This document shows positions 1-5,639 of a DNA stretch of 14,385 bases, one piece after another. Position 1 is the first letter of the stretch. Every line of letters starts with the position of its first letter. The notes beneath the pieces were generated by a model that saw nothing but the letters and a program-made list of their open reading frames with translations, was not told where the DNA came from and did no database searches. The position numbers and the translations under genes are program-made. The DNA is from Bacteroidetes bacterium 4572_114 (GTDB lineage Bacteria; Bacteroidota; Bacteroidia; Bacteroidales; 4484-276): contig NIVA01000046.1 in assembly GCA_002254335.1 (NCBI GenBank), positions 1 to 14,385 on the forward strand, written 5' to 3'.

Positions 1-393
1 ATATCTGTATCACTTTTAAAGGAGGGCAATAAAACCCTTATTAGAATTGCTGATTCAGGTATCGGCATAATAGATGCAATTCAATCAAAAATATTTAACG
101 AATATGTTGAAGGCCATACCCTGGGCACGATAGGTGAACAAGGCTCCGGGCTAGGGCTGAGTATTGTGAAAATGATTATTGATGCCCATGGGTTTGATAT
201 TAATTTTACTTCGGTAAGAAATGAAGGGACAGAATTTGTTATTGTTATGGAAGGGTTTGGTGAGATATTTTTTCAAATAGTAGGTAGTAAATGCAGCCAC
301 AATTGCTATGGCCGTACCAATTGCCGATTCGACAAAACGCAGCCCCGCATTTTTAAGGGGGTGGAGTTCTTGTTCTATCGTAGAAACTATTAA
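1..393 (+). CDS. Sensor histidine kinase, C-terminal ATPase end (5' truncated, chimeric tail)
   Basis: Frame 1 is open from the window edge to a TAA at 391-393 (130 residues). It encodes the C-terminal part of a GHKL/HATPase_c domain: the G1 box DSGIGI at residues 18-23, an F-box-like IFNEYVEG at 31-38, and the G2 box GSGLGLSIVK at 48-57, ending in GTEFVIV near residue 82. Histidine kinases bind ATP here and phosphorylate a dimerisation-domain His, which then passes phosphate to a response regulator. Known kinases normally stop within a few residues of the GTEF strand. Here about 45 unrelated residues follow (86-130), and that stretch reads better on the opposite strand as a membrane-protein fragment, so the native stop has probably been lost at a junction near base 255. 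The dimerisation/phosphoacceptor region lies outside the window. The sigma54 regulator at 1579-2620 is on the other strand and is not an obvious operon partner. The kinase identity is secure; the tail interpretation is inference. Confidence 0.85.
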   Translation: MSVSLLKEGNKTLIRIADSGIGIIDAIQSKIFNEYVEGHTLGTIGEQGSGLGLSIVKMIIDAHGFDINFTSVRNEGTEFVIVMEGFGEIFFQIVGSKCSHNCYGRTNCRFDKTQPRIFKGVEFLFYRRNY

Positions 394-489
394 TATAACC
401 GAAATGGTAAAGCCTGTTAACTTTATTGAGTGATGGACCCTAAAGATGAAGCATATCAGCACCCCGGCAGCATGGATATTTCGGACAAA
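253..489 (-). pseudogene. Membrane-protein fragment, possibly FUSC/aromatic-acid-exporter-like, interrupted by the IS21-type end
   Basis: Read on the minus strand, the bases from about 489 down to about 260 stay open and encode two hydrophobic stretches, one containing LTGFTISVILIVS and one containing RFVESAIGTAIAIVAAF, separated by a short polar segment (EQELHPLKNAG). The pattern of a hydrophobic helix, a polar link, then R-F-x-E-x-x-I-G-x-x-I-A resembles the membrane part of FUSC/YccS-type transporters. That family call comes from memory of the motif style and is tentative. The frame has no start of its own. Its upstream side runs directly into the first IS21-type end repeat at 490, and its downstream side runs into antisense of the histidine kinase. 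It therefore looks like an internal fragment of a gene disrupted by the element and later cut by a deletion. The alternative is that it is a chance hydrophobic reading of non-coding DNA. Confidence 0.35.
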
Positions 490-675
490 GCTGACCCCCT
501 GGAATCGGATAAAAATCAGCTGAAAATTATCATGATATTTTTTGAATAATTATATGACATTGTGGCGGATGTTGACCCCCTGGAATTGATACTTGTTTAG
601 GATTATTTAATCCGGCTGGTATCTTGATCGGGGCGGGACTATCCAAAAAACGGATCATGTTGACCCCCTCCTGAT
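490..675 (+). repeat. Triple IS21-type terminal repeat
   Basis: Three direct copies share TGACCCCCT at 492-500, 573-581 and 661-669. The first two extend to CTGACCCCCTGGAAT and TTGACCCCCTGGAAT, while the third diverges after CCCCCTCC. Start-to-start spacings are 81 and 88 bases. The outermost copy has C where the others have T (CTGACC versus TTGACC), which may reflect decay of the tip. In IS21-family elements such repeats are bound by IstA. Confidence 0.75.
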
Positions 676-741
676 GTAAAAGTTTCAAAGGTTTTGGTTC
701 GTTAGTGGTAAATATTTTATCACAAAAAAAAAAAAACGAAG

Positions 742-1110
742 ATGGCAGGAAAACCAAAACGAATTGGCCAAATCAAACAATTATTGAAACTAAGCATAAA
801 TCATCTTTTGTAGCTCGAAGACCCTGTATTGGAAGCGAAGTTCCCTACCGGCAACCCGGCCTATACCGATGAAATGTTTGAGGGGTTGAAATCCCGGTTG
901 GGCTATTTCACAAAAGAGCTGGGCCGTAATGGGGTTACCCGCAAGTTGTTATGGGAAGAATACCGACAGGACTTACCCCAGGGCTACGGGCTTACCCAGT
1001 TTTGCCACCACTTGTCGCAACACCCTGTTGCCAGTAAACCATCAATGCCTAAACTCATACTGAGTTTTAAGAATCTGACAACGATATTAGATACTGAAAA
1101 TGTGCCATAG
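742..1110 (+). pseudogene. istA: IS21-family transposase IstA, N-terminal fragment with internal deletion and in-frame stop
   Basis: ATG at 742 begins MAGKPKRIGQIKQLLKL, the usual start of Bacteroidota IstA proteins. After 23 codons a TAG at 811-813 ends this frame. The same frame resumes at once with LEDPVLEAKFPTGNPAY and continues through LLWEEYRQDLPQGYGLTQF and CHHLSQH, which belong to the linker and second helix-turn-helix region of IstA. The stretch that normally lies between these blocks, the first helix-turn-helix, is missing, so an in-frame deletion appears to have created the stop. After CHHLSQ the similarity weakens and the frame ends at TAG 1108-1110. The DDE catalytic core is absent. 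No function is expected. Confidence 0.8.
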
Positions 1111-1396
1111 GCGCTCCTGTGGAGGGATAAAAAATATCTTTTTCGCAAAAATTGTAATATCCTGATAAGTAGCTGAGTACGCTATTGTAAATCAAACTGT
1201 TAACACCCCACCTTACAGATTTTCATCTTTCTGCCATAATCTGTAAAATCAGTAGTGAAAGTTTTAGTTACAACAGATTTCGCTGATTTACACAGATTTA
1301 ATATTTTCTGATAAATTTTCGGGCAGTTTCGATGGGCTGGTTTGAACTGTAAAGCGATAACAAATCCCAGGACAGTTGGAACTGGTAATGCTTCCA

Positions 1397-1425
1397 ATCC
1401 CGAAAGTCCCAAAAGCTTTCGGGAT
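1397..1425. repeat. Perfect 10-bp inverted repeat (hairpin) related to the palindrome at 13570
   Basis: ATCCCGAAAG at 1397-1406 and CTTTCGGGAT at 1416-1425 are exact reverse complements with a 9-base loop. The stem TCCCGAAAG/CTTTCGGGA is identical to the two halves of the 18-base palindrome inside the FG-GAP gene at 13570-13587. It lies about 150 bases past the stop of the response regulator and has no clear T-run, so a terminator role is doubtful. A dispersed palindromic (REP-like) element is the more likely reading. Confidence 0.6.
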
Positions 1426-1437
1426 CGGGATCGAACA

Positions 1438-1489
1438 TTGGAAAACCGGGCCGTGGAAAACATTCCATAGTCCGAAGGACATGGAAACG
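1438..1489 (+). repeat. Dispersed repeat, copy A
   Basis: TTGGAAAACCGGG (1438-1450) and GTCCGAAGGACATGGAAACG (1470-1489) recur in the same order, on the opposite strand, at 7820-7832 and 7784-7803. One mismatch occurs in the 20-base block, and the linkers are 19 and 16 bases. The second block contains the small palindrome GTCC-GAA-GGAC. Both copies lie between genes. Confidence 0.75.
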
Positions 1490-1578
1490 ATAGGGAAAGC
1501 CCCCCTACATATCACCACGCACAGGCAGGCATTCTTTCATTTTCACATTCAATCAATTAAGCATTTTAGCACTTCCCG

Positions 1579-2620
1579 CTAAAGTGGGCGCACATATTTT
1601 GCGACATCATCGGCGGTAACTTCTTTGTCGCAAAGGATGGCCAGCCTTTCGATAACGTTGCGCAACTCCCTGACATTGCCCGTCCATTTATATGCTTCCA
1701 GCCTGGCGAGTGCATCATCGTGAAACGGCAGGATTGCCTTGCCCATTTTACTGCAAACATCTTCCATAAAATGATTGGCAAGCAGGGGTATATCGCCAAT
1801 GCGCCCATTGAGCGGGGGCACCGCAATAATAATAACGCTCAACCGATGGTAGAGGTCTTCGCGGAAACGCCCATTTTTAATTTCTTCGGCAAGGTTTTTA
1901 TTTGTTGCGGCAATTATCCTCACGTCCACAGTAATTTCCTTCTCCCCCCCTACCCTGGTGATCTTATTTTCCTGCAGGGCACGCAAAACCTTGGCCTGTG
2001 CCGAATGGCCCATGTCGCCAATCTCGTCCAGGAAAAGTGTGCCACCGTGGGCCAGTTCAAAATCGCCCTTGCGCTGCTTAATGGCCGAAGTGAACGAACC
2101 TTTTTCATGTCCAAACAACTGGCTTTCGATGAGTTCCGATGGTATGGCAGCACAATTAACCTCGATGAACGGCGCATGTGCCCGGAGGCTTTTTTCGTGG
2201 ACCCACCGGGCCACCAACTCTTTGCCTGTCCCATTGTTACCGGTAATCAACACCCGGGCATTTGTGGGCGCAACTTTGTCTATCAACTCCTTGACTTCCA
2301 TAATTGCCGGCGATTGTCCAATCATCTCCCAGGTTTGTGGCCCCTGCTGTTTTAGGGTTTTGGCCTCTTTTACCAGGCTTGATTTATCCATTGCATTGCG
2401 GAGGGTAATCAACAGCCTGTTCAGGTCCAGCGGTTTTGCGATATAATCGTAGGCCCCTATTTTGATGGCTTCCACAGCGGTTTCGATTGTGCCGTGCCCT
2501 TAGTTTCAGGCCTTCAATGCCGTTTTCGGCGGCATCTACTTTGTAGCTTTCGTATTCAAGTATGTCGCGCAGGGTATTCCTTATGCTTTTTTCGTCGTCG
2601 ATTATTAGTATTCGTGCCAT
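1579..2620 (-). pseudogene. Sigma54-dependent response regulator (NtrC family), receiver domain internally deleted and frameshifted
   Basis: The start at 2620 gives MARILIIDDEKSIRNTLRDI and about 40 residues of a CheY-type receiver, with the acidic pair at residues 8-9. Near 2499 the sequence jumps, and the continuing frame (+1, open from 2499 to the stop at 1579) starts with GHGTIETAVEA and IGAYDYIAKPLDLN, the end of the receiver with its conserved Lys. The missing middle would hold the phosphoacceptor Asp. The AAA+ domain follows with Walker A GNNGTGKE, the sigma54-contact loop GSFTSA (a GAFTGA variant), Walker B GGTLFLDEIGD and arginine region FREDLYHRL. It ends shortly after WTGNVRELRNVIERL with no Fis-type helix-turn-helix visible. 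An intact protein would activate sigma54 promoters after phosphorylation. As read, the first frame ends early and the second has only a possible internal GTG start (2475) yielding a receiver-less AAA+ protein. A sequencing or assembly deletion is the main alternative. Confidence 0.85.
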
Positions 2621-2627
2621 GAAATGA

Positions 2628-2658
2628 TTAATGTGTTTGTGTGTTAATGTGTTTGTGT
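2628..2658. repeat. Tandem 16-base repeat just upstream of the response-regulator start
   Basis: TTAATGTGTTTGTGT occurs at 2628-2642 and again at 2644-2658. It is eight bases upstream of the ATG at 2620 on the minus strand, so it occupies the expected leader of that gene. It may be slippage-prone sequence or a duplicated site; no known binding motif is recognised. Confidence 0.6.
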
Positions 2659-2722
2659 CGGGTGAATGGAAATTCCAGTCCAGAAGGCATTTGGGGTTCG
2701 GGGATTAATCTCGGGTAGAACC

Positions 2723-4153
2723 TCAATTTTTAATCACAATCTGCGAAAATATTTCACCTTCAATATTAATGGTCAAAATATATTTTCCTTGTGGCAATGC
2801 CCCCAAATTAAAATGAGGTTCATTGCCCTGAATCTTTTTATTCAATAATAATTTCCCATCCATTGAAAAAACAGTGGCCAATCCGTTTTTTATGTTTTTA
2901 TCAAAGGCCAAATTGATGCGCCCGTTGGTTGGGTTTGGATAGAGTTGAACCCCAACATTAGAAATTTCATTTAGGCCGATTGGCACAAATTCGGACCAAT
3001 AATTAATATCTTTGTAAAAATTCAACCATTCGTTATTTTCATAATCCCACGTTTTGTAAAGAAATTCTGTACGATTGCCATCGTCATCATAACTGTACAA
3101 ATATTTTGACAAATCTATCCAATATCCATAAGTATCCCAAAACCGGTATAAAACTTCCGAGCGTAACCCTTGAGAATTGTATTCGTATAAAATAATTGAA
3201 GAGTTGAACCATTCATTTCCGAAATCATCCCACATTTGTGTGAGAGCTTCCTCAGTCCTGAGGTTTTCGTCGTAGCTGTACAATATCCTGTTAAAATCTT
3301 CCCAACCAACATAGCCATCCCATAACAAACGTGATTTCTGTTTCAATTTGTTGTTGCCTTCATAGTACCCGTATTCAATTTTCAGGCTGTCCTCCCACTG
3401 GTTGCCCTGGCCCCAAAGCTGTGTAATTTCCGATTCGATCAACTGGTCATCATTATAAGAATAACCTATGAATAAATACTCTTTATAGGAACTACTTGCG
3501 TCATCCCATTCCATAATTAATTCATTTTCAAGCAAGCCATCTACATTGTAGGAGTATGCATACTTTTTATCATGTTTCCAGTTTCCGGTTAATGTATCAA
3601 ACTTCTGAACATATCTGGTTTCAAGATCATCAGACTGGTAGGAATAAACAACCCGCTGCCCTCGCGAAAAACGGTATTTAAATGGGTCCCAGGCTTTGTA
3701 CCAGCTAATCGTTGGAACGCCTTCAGGGTTATATGAAATGGAATCGGACATCCTCCACTTAACAGCATGGGAATCCCAAACATGGGCACTCCAAAAAGAT
3801 GTGGTTACACTGTCGGAATATGTTGCTTCATAGGTTTGATTGGCAAACCATAAGTTTGTAATAGTATCGAATTGAAAAGTGGTGGCATTCAGAAAATTCC
3901 CCCATGCATCCCTTTCGGTAACCTTATACCGTTCGTTATTGAACCAGGATTGCCCGAAAGTATCGGCCAGATAAAACCAGGTGGAATCGATGATGAATTT
4001 TCCATCTCTTTGGTTACCATTTTTTAAATTATCCGATGGGCCAGGGCATTGTGTTGAAAACCCGAAATTGGGTTGCTGAAGATCCTGGGCACTAATTGTG
4101 AAGCAAGACAGGATGAGGGCTGAAAGTATTATGAAAAATGTAAATCTGTTCAT
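2723..4153 (-). CDS. Secreted T9SS cargo protein with Tyr/Trp-rich repeats
   Basis: The start chosen is ATG 4151-4153, giving MNRFTFFIILSALILSCFTISAQ, a clean Sec signal peptide; the longer reading upstream lacks one. The mature protein has seven or eight imperfect repeats of about 40 residues built on Y-x-Y-(D/N)-x-x-G/D ... E-x-x-x-x-x-W-(D/G) ... W, for example YSYNVDGLLENELIMEWDD and YEYNSQGLRSEVLYRFWD. The last 75 or so residues are a standard Por-type sorting domain: LYPNPTNGRINLAF, then SMDGKLLL, LPQGKYILTI and the closing IVIKN. Such domains take the protein through the type IX system to the cell surface, where they are cleaved or lipid-anchored. The repeat spacing resembles RHS/YD-like or beta-propeller-like surface proteins, but no catalytic residues are evident and its ligand is unknown. 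It lies 102 bases upstream of the response regulator on the same strand; co-transcription is possible but not shown. A degenerate -7 element (CGAAGATA read on minus) lies at 4179-4186. Confidence 0.88.
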   Translation of the reverse strand: MNRFTFFIILSALILSCFTISAQDLQQPNFGFSTQCPGPSDNLKNGNQRDGKFIIDSTWFYLADTFGQSWFNNERYKVTERDAWGNFLNATTFQFDTITNLWFANQTYEATYSDSVTTSFWSAHVWDSHAVKWRMSDSISYNPEGVPTISWYKAWDPFKYRFSRGQRVVYSYQSDDLETRYVQKFDTLTGNWKHDKKYAYSYNVDGLLENELIMEWDDASSSYKEYLFIGYSYNDDQLIESEITQLWGQGNQWEDSLKIEYGYYEGNNKLKQKSRLLWDGYVGWEDFNRILYSYDENLRTEEALTQMWDDFGNEWFNSSIILYEYNSQGLRSEVLYRFWDTYGYWIDLSKYLYSYDDDGNRTEFLYKTWDYENNEWLNFYKDINYWSEFVPIGLNEISNVGVQLYPNPTNGRINLAFDKNIKNGLATVFSMDGKLLLNKKIQGNEPHFNLGALPQGKYILTINIEGEIFSQIVIKN

Positions 4154-4249
4154 GAGCCAGGATATGTTAAAATTTTTACGAAGATACGGGTAATTTATTA
4201 TTCTCTGATGACAATTCAAAATTGAAACCGTTTTGTGGGATGTTGTGTC

Positions 4250-4273
4250 ACATGTTATATGTTACATGTTATA
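4250..4273. repeat. Short direct repeat in the 4154-4407 intergenic region
   Basis: ACATGTTATA occurs at 4250-4259 and 4264-4273 (period 14). The rest of the 254-base gap between the T9SS cargo gene and the small ORF is AT-rich and shows no gene or RNA that I recognise. Confidence 0.5.
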
Positions 4274-4407
4274 AGTGCAACCTGAAACCAGTAACCTGTG
4301 AAGCGAAGCAAAATTGTATGTACAGGTTTCAGAATAAAAAATCGTTGGGCAATTCAAAGGTAATGTCTTTCAAACCTTTAAATAATATACAATATAACAT
4401 GCTTAAA

Positions 4408-4572
4408 TTAAGTGATTTCCGCCATATACTTTTTTGGGTGCAGTGTTAATTTGTTTCTAAAATATTCCTTTAATTCTTCCGGGGTCAGGTCCTGAATTTC
4501 AAGATTGATATTATCTCTGATTTCCCTCAAGATTTTAACCATTGATTTTTTATTTTCTTCTTTATTTTTCAT
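4408..4572 (-). CDS. 54-residue small protein, probable partner of the adjacent PIN-domain toxin
   Basis: An ATG at 4570-4572 opens a 54-codon frame ending in TAA at 4408-4410. The product begins MKNKEENKKSMVKILREIRD and contains NINLEIQDLTPEELKEYF, a charged, helix-forming protein without signal peptide or membrane segment. Its start overlaps the last 11 bases of the PIN remnant, a coupling typical of toxin-antitoxin pairs. Small proteins of the type R-x-I-R-D-x-I-x-x-E-I-x-x-(L/M)-T commonly accompany PIN genes in Bacteroidota; this is from memory of the families. It was short enough to be overlooked, and the conserved overlap is the main support. Since the toxin has lost its N-terminal half, this antitoxin-like ORF is probably an orphan. 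An untranslated leftover is the alternative. Confidence 0.6.
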   Translation of the reverse strand: MKNKEENKKSMVKILREIRDNINLEIQDLTPEELKEYFRNKLTLHPKKYMAEIT

Positions 4573-4803
4573 TGTCTAAAATTTCTCTGGGTGTCCTAAT
4601 GTCAAGGATTTTGTACCCAAGTTTATAATTTACAGCGTTGTAACCCCTTATACGTTTATAGTTTACAATATGCTTAAAGTTCCAACTAACCAATACATCT
4701 GCATTATTTAATGTTGCTAATGCAATATGAAAACAATCAGCACGACTTGTTATACCTACAACTCCTTCCTTGATATATTGTTCTGCTAAATTAAATTTTT
4801 CAA
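4562..4803 (-). pseudogene. PIN-domain toxin, C-terminal half only
   Basis: From about 4803 down to the TAA at 4562-4564 the minus strand encodes a recognisable PIN-domain C-terminal half: FNLAEQYIKEGVVG, then SRADCFHIALATLNNADVLV, SWNFKHIVN and GYKILDIRTPREIL. The Asp of RADCFHIA is one of the metal-binding acids of PIN ribonucleases. The N-terminal half, which carries the first conserved Asp and usually a Glu, is missing. Upstream, the frame runs into the opposite reading of the outer-membrane gene's last codons, with that gene's stop (4800-4802) lying at the junction. A deletion thus appears to have fused the two loci without harming the barrel gene. No active RNase is expected from this fragment. 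Confidence 0.75.
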
Positions 4804-5309
4804 AAACTATATCCGAAACTAAAACCTCCCATGTGCAGAAACTCATTTTCGCCATTTTTAAAAGAATGATAAAATGTTGGAAGATAACTGACACGTATCA
4901 TTATATGGTTATTTATTGGCTGAATCCTGTAACCTATTATTAATGAATTGAACGAACTGTTTTCTCTATCAAAATCATTTCCGAAATTATAAGAACTACT
5001 AATCCCAAATTCAATTTTATTATCTTTTTTGCCCAATAGCGTACTAATTGATACAGGAATTGAGAATATCTTTGAATCACCAATTGATGGTGATGGGAAA
5101 TATGCAAACCCAATACGAGTCGTTAATAATGCTGGTTTACCAGGTTTGAAATAATATATTCTTTCATAGTTAAGAGAATAATAAGTAGTACTGCCCCATA
5201 ATTCGATAAACAAATTATTCCTTTTTGTTCCTGTATCATTAATACTTTCCTGGGCGATAGATAGTTTTGAAAGGGTTATTAAAAGGATGATAATTGGAAT
5301 TTTGTTCAT
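4800..5309 (-). CDS. Small outer-membrane beta-barrel-like protein
   Basis: The 169-residue product starts MNKIPIIILLITLSKLSIAQ, a signal peptide with a likely cleavage after Ala19 or Gln20. Alternating hydrophobic/aromatic strands follow (LFIELWGSTTYYSLNYERIYYF, trimmed by turns such as KPGKP and NFGNDF). The protein closes with GGFSFGYSF, a terminal aromatic beta-strand typical of outer-membrane barrels recognised by BamA. The length suggests an eight-strand-size barrel. No ligand or enzyme motif is seen, and I cannot name a subfamily. Its stop codon is exactly at the junction with the PIN toxin remnant. It is transcribed in the same direction as the peptidase gene upstream, but a stem with a T-run (5340-5424) lies between them. 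Confidence 0.75.
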   Translation of the reverse strand: MNKIPIIILLITLSKLSIAQESINDTGTKRNNLFIELWGSTTYYSLNYERIYYFKPGKPALLTTRIGFAYFPSPSIGDSKIFSIPVSISTLLGKKDNKIEFGISSSYNFGNDFDRENSSFNSLIIGYRIQPINNHIMIRVSYLPTFYHSFKNGENEFLHMGGFSFGYSF

Positions 5310-5339
5310 TTCTTTATAGTTTTATGAGCCCAGTCTAAA

Positions 5340-5424
5340 AAGCTGTCAGACAGTTATCCTTTAAATTATACTCTGAAGTTAAAGTATTATGTAGTTGACT
5401 TTTAGCTTAAACTGTCTGACAGCT
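5340..5424 (-). repeat. Pair of self-palindromic 15-mers forming a long-range inverted repeat; possible terminator
   Basis: AGCTGTCAGACAGTT (5340-5354) and AACTGTCTGACAGCT (5410-5424) are exact reverse complements separated by 55 bases. Each core, CTGTCAGACAG, is itself palindromic around one base. On the minus strand the second arm is followed at once by TTTTTAG, so a 15-bp stem plus T-run could end the transcript from the peptidase locus. It could equally be a dispersed palindromic repeat or a two-site operator for the barrel gene, which starts at 5309. Confidence 0.55.
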
Positions 5425-5462
5425 ATCTCCCAAATGATTGCTTTTCAGACTAAACTCTTTTA

Positions 5463-5639
5463 TTATAACAACACTAACTTAGAAATAATAGTATCGCCTC
5501 CAATTTTTAATACACAGTAGTAAATGCCCCCCTGAAGTTTGTTTCCCCTGTCATCGCCAGCTTCCCACGAAATATTGTGAGTACCTTTGTTTAAACGAGT
5601 TTCGATTAAAGAGGTTACTTTTTGTCCGTTGGTTGTTTT
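5463..5639 (-). pseudogene. Detached T9SS C-terminal sorting domain (out-of-frame tail of the peptidase gene)
   Basis: On the minus strand, 58 codons between an in-frame TAA (5640-5642) and the TAA at 5463-5465 read NGQKVTSLIETRLNKGTHNI, then SWEAGDDRGNKLQGGIYYCV and KIGGDTIISKLVLL. This is the second half of a FlgD-like type IX sorting domain, in which G-x-x-V-x-x-L, G-x-H-x-x-x-W and L-x-x-G-I-Y-Y are hallmarks. It overlaps the last 25 bases of the peptidase frame in a different reading frame. The first half of the sorting domain (the YPNP-type segment) is missing. The simplest reading is a deletion in one once-continuous gene that joined its body to the end of its tail out of frame. Confidence 0.8.

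Larger units (their letters stand above)
489..1110 (+). mobile_element. Decayed IS21-family insertion sequence (left end and istA start only)
   Basis: The left boundary carries three copies of a (G/C)TTGACCCCCT-type motif (TGACCCCCT at 492, 573 and 661), as is usual for IS21-family left ends, where several transposase-binding repeats precede istA. A poly-A-rich segment and an IstA-like start codon follow at 742. Only the first part of the transposase is recognisable, with similarity fading at about 1070. No istB helper ATPase gene and no inverted right end (AGGGGGTCAACA type) is visible anywhere downstream. The right part is therefore deleted and the element should be immobile on its own. The exact right boundary is a guess. 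The left boundary abuts the membrane-protein fragment, consistent with insertion into that gene. Confidence 0.75.
1111..1578. other. Non-coding, repeat-rich interval between the IS remnant and the response regulator
   Basis: No convincing gene is seen in these 468 bases. Positions about 1205-1310 contain several variants of an ACAGATTT / ATCTGT word (1216, 1243, 1269 and 1290 regions). On the minus strand these give a reading such as FTTDFTDYGRKMKICK, of a kind familiar from spurious ORFs made by dispersed repeats in Bacteroidota genomes; that resemblance is from memory. Then come the 1397-1425 hairpin and the 1438-1489 dispersed repeat, listed separately. The rest (1111-1200 and 1490-1578) shows nothing recognisable beyond AT-rich sequence. 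Confidence 0.6.

Noticed and set aside
490..675. Three regularly placed TGACCCCCT repeats as a mini CRISPR array
   Set aside because: Repeats are too short, the spacers are 70-80 bases and unequal, and the motif and downstream istA start fit IS21-family ends.
1200..1463. 87-codon minus-strand ORF
   Set aside because: Its sequence comes from a block of ATCTGT-type repeats and the 1397-1425 hairpin; no start context or domain.
1720..2355. 211-codon plus-strand ORF
   Set aside because: It is antisense to the highly conserved AAA+ domain of the sigma54 regulator and its product has no recognisable domain.
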